A stretch of DNA of 64,000 nucleotides from Sphingomonas glacialis (GTDB lineage Bacteria; Pseudomonadota; Alphaproteobacteria; Sphingomonadales; Sphingomonadaceae), in assembly GCF_006439055.1 (NCBI RefSeq), contig NZ_RCZC01000002.1:62001-126000 (forward strand), read 5' to 3'. Positions 58,322 through 64,000 of the stretch are shown piece after piece (positions within the stretch are counted from its first letter, which is position 1; every line of letters begins with the position of its first letter). Below the pieces are notes generated by a model. The model ran no database searches and was not told where the DNA came from. It was given only the letters and a program-made list of their open reading frames with translations. Made by a program: the position numbers and the translations under genes.

Positions 58322-60043
58322 ATGACTCGCACCTTCGACAAATCCAAGCTCCCCAGCCGCCACGTCTCCGTCGGCCCCGAGCGCGCCCCGCACCGCAGCT
58401 ATTATTACGCGATGGGAATCGCCGAGGAGGATATCGCCAAGCCGTTCGTCGCGCTCGCGTCCGCCGGCAACAACTCCGCACCGTGCAACACCACGCTCGA
58501 TGCGCAGGCCGATGCCGCGCAGGCCGGCGTCATCTCGGGCGGCGGCATGCCGCGGCGCTTCAACACGATCACCGTCACCGATGGCATCGCAATGGGGCAT
58601 CAGGGGATGAAATCCTCGCTCGTCAGCCGTGAAGTGATCGCCGATTCGGTCGAGCTCTCGGTCCGCGGGCATTGCTATGACGCGCTGGTCGGCTTTGCCG
58701 GCTGCGACAAGTCGCTCCCCGGCATGATGATGGCGATGCTCCGCCTCAATATCCCGAGCATCTTCGTCTATGGCGGCTCGATCCTGCCCGGCAGCTATCA
58801 CGGCAAGGACGTTACGGTCGTCGACGTGTTCGAGGCGGTCGGCCAGTTTGCCGCGGGCTCGTGCCCGCTGCAGGAACTGATCGAGCTCGAGAAGGTCGCG
58901 TGCCCCGGGCATGGCGCCTGCGGCGGCCAGTTCACCGCCAACACCATGGCGTGCGTCGGCGAGGCGATCGGCCTGTCGCTGCCCAATTCGAACATGATGC
59001 CCGCGCCCTATCGCGGTCGCGACGAGATCGCGCGCGCGGCGGGCGACCAGGTGATGGAGCTCGTCGCGCGCAACATCCGCCCACGCGACATCTGCACGCG
59101 CGAGGCTTTCATCAACGCCGCCCGCGTCGTCGCGGCGACCGGCGGCTCGACCAACGCCGCGCTGCATCTGCCCGCAATGGCGAACGAGGCGGGGATCGAC
59201 TTCGACCTGTTCGATGTGGCGGAAGCTTTCAAATCAACGCCGTACATCGCCGACCTCAAGCCCGGTGGTAAGTATGTGGCCAAGGACATGTACGAGGCCG
59301 GCGGCGTCTACATGCTGATGAAGACGATGCTCGCGGGCGGCTTCCTCGACGGGAATTGCCTGACCGTCACCGGCAAGACGCTCGGCGAGAATATCGATCA
59401 GGTCACCTGGAACCCCGACCAGAAGGTCATCTACGACGTCAGGGCGCCGCTCTCGGCGACCGGCGGCGTGGTCGGCCTGCGCGGTTCGCTCGCCCCCGAT
59501 GGCGCGATCGTCAAGGTTGCCGGGATGCACCGGCTCCAGTTCACCGGCCCGGCGCGCGTGTTCGATTGCGAGGAAGACTGTTTCGCCGCGGTCGAGGCGC
59601 GTTCGATCAACGAGGGCGAAGTGCTCGTGATCCGCTACGAAGGCCCCAAGGGCGGCCCCGGCATGCGCGAAATGCTCTCGACCACCGCCGCGCTCTACGG
59701 CCTCGGCATGGGCGAGAAGATCGCGCTGATCACCGACGGCCGCTTCTCGGGGGCGACGCGCGGCTTCTGCATCGGCCATGTCGGCCCCGAAGCCGCCGAT
59801 GGCGGCCCGATCGCGCTGATCGAGGATGGCGATTCGATCCGGATCGACGCCGAGGCGGGCACGATCGACCTGGATGTCCCAGCCGATGTGCTCGCCGAGC
59901 GCAAGGCGGCGTGGCAGGCGCGCGTCAACGATTATCAATCGGGCGTGCTGTGGCGCTATGCCAAGACCGTCGGCCCGGCGTATAGGGGCGCGGTCACGCA
60001 CCCAGGAGCCAGTGCCGAAACCCATGTCTATGCGGATATCTAG
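58322..60043 (+). CDS. ilvD: Dihydroxy-acid dehydratase
   Basis: A 573-residue iron-sulfur dehydratase of branched-chain amino acid synthesis, forming 2-keto acids from dihydroxy acids. Cluster cysteines are seen in [30 protein letters not shown] and [20 protein letters not shown]; the catalytic and substrate-binding end is [34 protein letters not shown] is also diagnostic. The length and N terminus [20 protein letters not shown] fit the family. It overlaps the following lipoprotein gene by about 20 bases. Confidence 0.96.
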   Translation: MTRTFDKSKLPSRHVSVGPERAPHRSYYYAMGIAEEDIAKPFVALASAGNNSAPCNTTLDAQADAAQAGVISGGGMPRRFNTITVTDGIAMGHQGMKSSLVSREVIADSVELSVRGHCYDALVGFAGCDKSLPGMMMAMLRLNIPSIFVYGGSILPGSYHGKDVTVVDVFEAVGQFAAGSCPLQELIELEKVACPGHGACGGQFTANTMACVGEAIGLSLPNSNMMPAPYRGRDEIARAAGDQVMELVARNIRPRDICTREAFINAARVVAATGGSTNAALHLPAMANEAGIDFDLFDVAEAFKSTPYIADLKPGGKYVAKDMYEAGGVYMLMKTMLAGGFLDGNCLTVTGKTLGENIDQVTWNPDQKVIYDVRAPLSATGGVVGLRGSLAPDGAIVKVAGMHRLQFTGPARVFDCEEDCFAAVEARSINEGEVLVIRYEGPKGGPGMREMLSTTAALYGLGMGEKIALITDGRFSGATRGFCIGHVGPEAADGGPIALIEDGDSIRIDAEAGTIDLDVPADVLAERKAAWQARVNDYQSGVLWRYAKTVGPAYRGAVTHPGASAETHVYADI

Positions 60044-60431
60044 CGGAGCCTTGCTGCTTCTCGCGCTCGCTGCTTGCGGCGAGCCCAAGACCGACAAGGC
60101 GACGCTCGCCAAGGCCGAGGCGGAACAGCGCGCGCGCGCCGACGACAGCGGCAACATCGTCTGCGCGCAACGCGGTTCCAACGATTTCGCGCGCGTCTGC
60201 ACGGTCGATCGCACGCAGAGCGCTGACGGGCTGGTGCTGACGCTGCGCCATCCCGACGGTGCGTTCCACCGCTTGCTGGTGACGCGTGACGGGCGCGGCG
60301 TGATCGCCGCCGATGGCGCCGAAAAGGCCGTCGTCAGTGTCATCGGCAGCGGCGAGATCGAAGTGGCGCTCGGCGGCGATCGCTATCGTTTGCCCGCGAC
60401 CGTCAAGGGCAAGGCCGCCACGGCGTCATGA
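60024..60431 (+). CDS. Small lipoprotein of unknown function
   Basis: A 135-residue protein with a lipoprotein signal: [20 protein letters not shown], lipobox LAAC with the lipidated cysteine near residue 17. A charged linker ([12 protein letters not shown]) and a compact domain follow ([20 protein letters not shown], then [20 protein letters not shown]), with two cysteines that could form a disulfide. No family is recognised, though sphingomonad genomes often have this gene. Two ATGs are possible (60024, 60030). The gene overlaps the 3' end of ilvD, and its stop overlaps the start of the NAD(P)HX repair gene, so it is part of that operon. Confidence 0.75.
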   Translation: MSMRISSGALLLLALAACGEPKTDKATLAKAEAEQRARADDSGNIVCAQRGSNDFARVCTVDRTQSADGLVLTLRHPDGAFHRLLVTRDGRGVIAADGAEKAVVSVIGSGEIEVALGGDRYRLPATVKGKAATAS

Positions 60432-61852
60432 TCCGAAGCGACGGGCAGCCGATCGTCGGCGCGGCGGCGATGCGCGCCGTCGAGCAGCACGCGATCGATG
60501 CCGGCACCAGCGTCGAAGCGCTGATGGAGCGGGCCGGCGCGGCGGTCGCCGAAGCGGTGCGACGGCTTGCGGGCGGCGCGCCCGTCCTGATGCTGTGCGG
60601 GCCGGGCAACAACGGCGGCGACGGCTATGTCGCGGCGCGGCTGCTGAAGGCGAACGGGCTCGACGTCCGCCTGGCCGCCCTCAGCGACCCCAAGACCGAG
60701 GCCGCAAAGGCCGCGCGCGACGGCCGGGATGGCCCAGTCGAGGATTTCGCGAAGCTTGCCCCCGATGCCAGCCACGGCGCGGTGCTGGTCGATGCCCTGT
60801 TCGGCACCGGCCTTACGCGTCCGCTCGCGGCGGAGACCGCGACGCTTTTATCCATGCTGACCCGCCACGCGCTTCTCGCGATCACCGTCGATGTGCCGAG
60901 CGGGGTCGATACCGATAGCGGCGCGATACTCGGGAAAGCGGAGATTGCGCCCTATGCGCTGACGCTCGCACTCGGTGCGCTGAAACATGCACATGTTCTT
61001 CAACCCGCTGCGGTTTTGTGCGGCGCGGTGCGCGTGCTCGATATCGGGCTCGACGCGACCGCGAGCCACGACTGGACGCTCGCGCGGCCCAAGCTCGCGC
61101 AACCGACCCCGGCGATGCACAAATATTCGCGCGGGCTCGTCGTCGTGATCGGCGGCGCGATGCCCGGCGCCGCCGCGCTCGCGGCAAGCGCCGCGATGCA
61201 TGTCGGCGCCGGCTACACCGTTTTGCTCGGCGCAGCGCCCGACATGCCGCACGCGCTCGTCCAGCGTGCATGGTCGCCCGAGGCATTGGCCGCAACACTC
61301 GACGGCAAGAAGCCCGAAGCGACCGCGATCATCGTCGGCCCTGGGCTCGGCAAAGGCGAGGACGCCGCTGAAAAGCTCGAGCACGCGCTGGCGAGCGGCT
61401 ATCCCCTCATGATCGACGGTGACGCGCTCCACCGCCTCGACGCTGCAATGTTCGACCGGATCAAGGCGCGTGACGCCGACGCCCCCGTCGTGCTCACCCC
61501 GCATGCTGGCGAGTTCCACGCCGTGTTCGGCGCCTATACCGGCAGCAAGATCGACGCCGCCCGCGCCGCCGCCGCGCGCTCGGGTGCCATCGTCGTCTTC
61601 AAGGGCCCCGACACCGTGATCGCCTATCCCGACGGTCGCACCCGCACCGCGACCCAGGCCAATCCCTGGCTCTCGACCGCCGGCACCGGCGACGTCCTGG
61701 CAGGCACGATCGGCGGGATGCTCGCCAGCGACGCACCGCACCCGGTCGAGGCGGGGGTGTGGCTCCACGCCGAAGCCGCGCGGCGGCTCGGCGCGGCATT
61801 CCTCGCCGATGATCTGGCGGTAGAACTTTCCAAAGTAAGGGGCGCCCTGTGA
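60428..61852 (+). CDS. nnr: Bifunctional NAD(P)H-hydrate epimerase / ADP-dependent dehydratase
   Basis: A 474-residue fused enzyme that repairs hydrated NAD(P)H. The N-terminal YjeF epimerase domain (about 1-205) has AVEQHAIDAGTSVEALMERA and LMLCGPGNNGGDGYVAARLL. The C-terminal ribokinase-like dehydratase domain (about 215-474) has HKYSRGLVVVIGG, IIVGPGLGKGEDA, LTPHAGEFHAVFG and STAGTGDVLAGTIGGMLAS. The start overlaps the stop of the lipoprotein gene (ATGA), and the stop overlaps the GTG of the methyltransferase gene (GTGA). Confidence 0.95.
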   Translation: MIRSDGQPIVGAAAMRAVEQHAIDAGTSVEALMERAGAAVAEAVRRLAGGAPVLMLCGPGNNGGDGYVAARLLKANGLDVRLAALSDPKTEAAKAARDGRDGPVEDFAKLAPDASHGAVLVDALFGTGLTRPLAAETATLLSMLTRHALLAITVDVPSGVDTDSGAILGKAEIAPYALTLALGALKHAHVLQPAAVLCGAVRVLDIGLDATASHDWTLARPKLAQPTPAMHKYSRGLVVVIGGAMPGAAALAASAAMHVGAGYTVLLGAAPDMPHALVQRAWSPEALAATLDGKKPEATAIIVGPGLGKGEDAAEKLEHALASGYPLMIDGDALHRLDAAMFDRIKARDADAPVVLTPHAGEFHAVFGAYTGSKIDAARAAAARSGAIVVFKGPDTVIAYPDGRTRTATQANPWLSTAGTGDVLAGTIGGMLASDAPHPVEAGVWLHAEAARRLGAAFLADDLAVELSKVRGAL

Positions 61853-63033
61853 GCGACGTCATCGTTCGAGTTGCCGCCCGCGGCGACGGCATCACCGCCG
61901 ACGGCCGCCACGCCGCCTATGCGGCCCCCGGCGACACGCTGACCGCCGACAACGTCGTCGTGCCCGGCCCGCATCACCAGCCCCCGCCATGCCGCCACTT
62001 CCCCGTCTGCGGCGGCTGCCAGCTCCAGCATCTCGACGATGCGAGCTACGCCGATTTCCTCACCGACCGCATCGCCGGTGCGCTCGCCGCGCAGGGCCTG
62101 ACCGCGCCGATCCGCCCACCCGCGCTATCGCCCACGCACACCCGCCGCCGCGCGACGCTGCATGCCGAGGCGAAGGGCGGGGGGCTCCAGCTCGGCTTCA
62201 GCGAGCAAGCGAGCCACGCGATCGTCGACCTGCGCGAATGCTGGATCCTGACGCCGACGCTGTTCGCGCTCGTCGCCCCGTTGCGCAAGCTGCTCGCCCG
62301 CGCGCTGAAGGGCCGCGCGCGCGTCCATCTGACCGAGCTCGACCAGGGCATCGACGTGCTGATCGAAGGCACGATCGCCGATGGCCTCGCGATCGCCGAA
62401 GCGATCACCGCCTTCTGCAGCGCGAACGGTGTCGCACGGCTCGCGATCGATGACGGGATCGGCCCCGAGACGCGCTGGGAGCCTGAGGCGGTGACGATCA
62501 CGCTCGGCGGCGTCGCAGTGCCGTTCCCGGCCGGCAGCTTCCTCCAGGCGACGCAGGAAGGCGAGGCCGCCCTCGTCGCGGCGGTGCGCGAAGCGATCGG
62601 CGATGCCAGGATCAGCGCCGATCTGTTCGCCGGGCTCGGCACCTTCGCGCTGTCGCTGCCCGGCAAGGTCTATGCCGCCGAGGCCGGGCGCGACGCGATC
62701 TTCGCGCTCAAGGCGGGGGCGGCGCAGGCGGGACGGGCGGTGTTCGCCGAGCATCGCGACCTGTTCCGCCGCCCGCTGACCTCGGCCGAATGCGACCGCT
62801 TCGCCGCAATCGTGCTCGATCCGCCCCGTGCCGGCGCGAAGGAGCAGATCGCGCAGCTGGCAGGCTCAAAGATGCCGGTGATCGCCTATGTCTCATGCAA
62901 TCCCAGCAGCTTCGCACGCGATGCTGAGATCCTGTCGAAGGGTGGCTACACGCTCGACTGGATCCAGCCGGTCGGCCAGTTCCGCTGGTCGACGCATGCC
63001 GAACTCGCCGCGCGGTTCAGCCGTCAGGGATAG
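61849..63033 (+). CDS. Class I SAM-dependent RNA uracil-C5 methyltransferase (RumA/TrmA family)
   Basis: A 394-residue enzyme of the RumA/RlmD group. The [4Fe-4S] cluster cysteines are likely Cys48, Cys54, Cys57 ([14 protein letters not shown]) and Cys131 (LRECWIL). The C-terminal SAM domain has [26 protein letters not shown] and the nucleophilic cysteine in [16 protein letters not shown] full TRAM domain is not evident at the shortened N terminus, common in alphaproteobacterial members. Which RNA uridine is modified cannot be told. The start is GTG at 61849. The 3' end overlaps that of truA by ten bases in convergent orientation. Confidence 0.93.
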   Translation: MSDVIVRVAARGDGITADGRHAAYAAPGDTLTADNVVVPGPHHQPPPCRHFPVCGGCQLQHLDDASYADFLTDRIAGALAAQGLTAPIRPPALSPTHTRRRATLHAEAKGGGLQLGFSEQASHAIVDLRECWILTPTLFALVAPLRKLLARALKGRARVHLTELDQGIDVLIEGTIADGLAIAEAITAFCSANGVARLAIDDGIGPETRWEPEAVTITLGGVAVPFPAGSFLQATQEGEAALVAAVREAIGDARISADLFAGLGTFALSLPGKVYAAEAGRDAIFALKAGAAQAGRAVFAEHRDLFRRPLTSAECDRFAAIVLDPPRAGAKEQIAQLAGSKMPVIAYVSCNPSSFARDAEILSKGGYTLDWIQPVGQFRWSTHAELAARFSRQG

Positions 63034-63764
63034 TCGGCGCGCAGGAAGTAGAGCCCATCGGGCGGCGCATTGAGCCCGAGCCGGGTGCGGTCGCGCGCCT
63101 CGAGCGCGGCGGCCATGTCGTCGGGCGACCATTTCCCCAGCCCGACGAGCGACAGTGAGCCGACCATCGAGCGCACCTGATGATGCAGGAACGACCGCGC
63201 CGAGGCGAACACGCTGATCCGGTCACCCTCCGCGACGACATCGAGCCGGTCGAGCGTGCGGATCGGGCTGTCGGCTTGGCAATGCGCCGCGCGAAAGGTG
63301 GTGAAGTCATGCCGCCCGACGAGCCGCGCCGCGCCCTCGGCCATCGCTTGTGCATCGAGCGGGGCAGGGACGCGCCATGCCAGCCCGCGCTCTACCGTCA
63401 GCGGCGCGCGGCGCGTGACGATGCGGAATTCGTAATGCCGCCGAATGCATGAAAAGCGCGCGTGCCAGTCGTCGGGAACGACGTCGCACTCGACGATCGC
63501 GACCGGATCGGGACGGACCAGCGCGTTGAGCGCTTCCATCAGCCGAAACGGCGTGATCTCGCGCGCGACATCGACATGCGCCCGCATCCCCAGCGCGTGA
63601 ACGCCCGCATCGGTCCGCCCCGCGGCCTGGACTGCGACGGTCTCGCCGGTGACGGCATGGACCGCGCGCTCGATCGACGCCTGGACGCTCGCGCCATTGT
63701 CCTGCCGCTGCCAGCCGACGAACGGGCGCCCGTCATATTCGACCGTCAGCGCGAAACGCGTCAA
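63024..63764 (-). CDS. truA: tRNA pseudouridine synthase A
   Basis: A 246-residue enzyme making pseudouridine at tRNA positions 38-40. The N terminus [20 protein letters not shown] and the catalytic Asp52 in [14 protein letters not shown] are diagnostic; [15 protein letters not shown] and [17 protein letters not shown] follow. The start is TTG at 63764, overlapping the fmt stop (TTGA), and chosen because homology begins exactly there; upstream frame sequence is fmt shadow. The fmt-truA order is usual in alphaproteobacteria. Confidence 0.94.
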   Translation of the reverse strand: MTRFALTVEYDGRPFVGWQRQDNGASVQASIERAVHAVTGETVAVQAAGRTDAGVHALGMRAHVDVAREITPFRLMEALNALVRPDPVAIVECDVVPDDWHARFSCIRRHYEFRIVTRRAPLTVERGLAWRVPAPLDAQAMAEGAARLVGRHDFTTFRAAHCQADSPIRTLDRLDVVAEGDRISVFASARSFLHHQVRSMVGSLSLVGLGKWSPDDMAAALEARDRTRLGLNAPPDGLYFLRADYP

Positions 63765-64000
63765 AGCTGTGTCCCCGCAGGGATCGCAAAGCCACGCAGC
63801 AGCTCGCCAGCGGTCATGACGCCACGCCCCGCGCGCTGGAGCAGGGTCGGCCGGATCGCGCCGTCGCCGCACGCAATCGTGAGCAGATCGTCGAGCACCA
63901 CCCCGCCGTCGCCCCGACGGAGGCCGGGGCCGTCCGGTTGCTCGGATTCGCTGTCCTCATGCAGATCCCCGCCTTCGCCGGGATGACGGATTTGCGCCGC
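63761..64000 (-). CDS. fmt: Methionyl-tRNA formyltransferase, C-terminal part, with repeat insert
   Basis: The last 79 codons of fmt; the rest lies beyond the right edge. The end reads [20 protein letters not shown], then [18 protein letters not shown], the typical anticodon-stem-binding C-terminal domain of Fmt. Upstream of [14 protein letters not shown], about 30 residues (RHPGEGGDL, then [13 protein letters not shown]) are encoded by a family 2 palindromic repeat in frame. The stop overlaps the TTG start of truA. Fmt formylates initiator methionyl-tRNA. Because the insert is in the C-terminal domain rather than in the catalytic one, activity is plausible. Confidence 0.88.
   Translation of the reverse strand, partial: AAQIRHPGEGGDLHEDSESEQPDGPGLRRGDGGVVLDDLLTIACGDGAIRPTLLQRAGRGVMTAGELLRGFAIPAGTQL
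63904..63995 (-). repeat. Family 2 palindromic repeat inside fmt
   Basis: GTCGCCCCGACGGAGGCCGG, then GGCCGTCCGGTTG, on the left; CCCCGCCTTCGCCGGGATGA on the right. This matches the element at 43822 (same arms and the GTNCGGTTG centre) with substitutions. It lies inside the fmt reading frame on the opposite strand and leaves the frame open. Confidence 0.85.

Overview
The window is GC-rich, densely packed chromosomal DNA from an alphaproteobacterium, almost certainly a sphingomonad (Sphingomonas or a close relative). Supporting signs are a complete Entner-Doudoroff operon (zwf-pgl-edd-glk-eda), a type 2 ArgC, an RcnB-like periplasmic protein, a TonB receptor with a DILVTA-type box, an electron-transfer-flavoprotein:ubiquinone oxidoreductase, and the mreBCD-mrdA-rodA order. 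Most genes are core; there is no prophage, CRISPR array or classical transposase.

Layout. 1-335: end of a thioredoxin-reductase-like gene. 363-2378: a small coiled-coil protein and a sensor kinase that has lost its 5' part, head-to-head with 2401-8518, a tightly coupled operon of a fused 5-oxoprolinase/hydantoinase, the DUF969-DUF979 membrane pair and a DUF2891 protein. 8519-9489 is gene-poor and ends at tRNA-Lys. 9676-15494 is the cell-shape operon (mreB, mreC, mreD, mrdA, rodA, read on the minus strand). 15655-20181: mutL, an STAS-like protein, and rpsF-rpsR-rplI, then an RcnB-like gene. 20392-25304: fatty-acid synthesis (fabD, fabG, acpP, fabF) followed by mltG; a GxxExxY gene in a small inverted-repeat element lies between fabD and fabG. 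25435-36369: a cupin, the Entner-Doudoroff operon, argC, an SH3-type gene and a MarR regulator, secG, pyrG and a DUF1294 gene. 36452-43817: a small heat-shock protein, a TonB receptor, and an overlapping operon lolC-lolD-signal-peptidase-like-GNAT-glutathione peroxidase. 44036-54636: dnaE, an acyl-CoA ligase, DUF167, a radical SAM protein, a VOC protein, moaB, a lytic transglycosylase and a uracil-DNA-glycosylase-like gene. 54754-63033: ETF-QO, ispE, N-formylglutamate amidohydrolase, ilvD, a lipoprotein, the NAD(P)HX repair enzyme and an rRNA/tRNA uracil methyltransferase. 63024-64000: truA and the end of fmt on the minus strand.

The most striking structure is a set of long palindromic repeats of at least two families. 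Family 1 has arms of the CCCCTCCC...GGGAGGGG type; family 2 has arms like CCCCGGCGAAGGCCGGGG. They lie in intergenic and intercistronic gaps, but three copies lie inside open reading frames of essential or core genes: mutL (linker), dnaE and fmt. All three frames remain open, so these elements appear to be tolerated as 30-40-residue peptide inserts, resembling Rickettsia palindromic elements in logic. One further copy supplies the Shine-Dalgarno sequence of the acyl-CoA ligase gene. Other points of interest are the GxxExxY inverted-repeat element in the fab operon, a signal-peptidase-like protein whose general-base lysine is replaced by alanine, a probable pyroglutamate uptake-and-hydrolysis operon, and a truncated kinase at a probable rearrangement junction.
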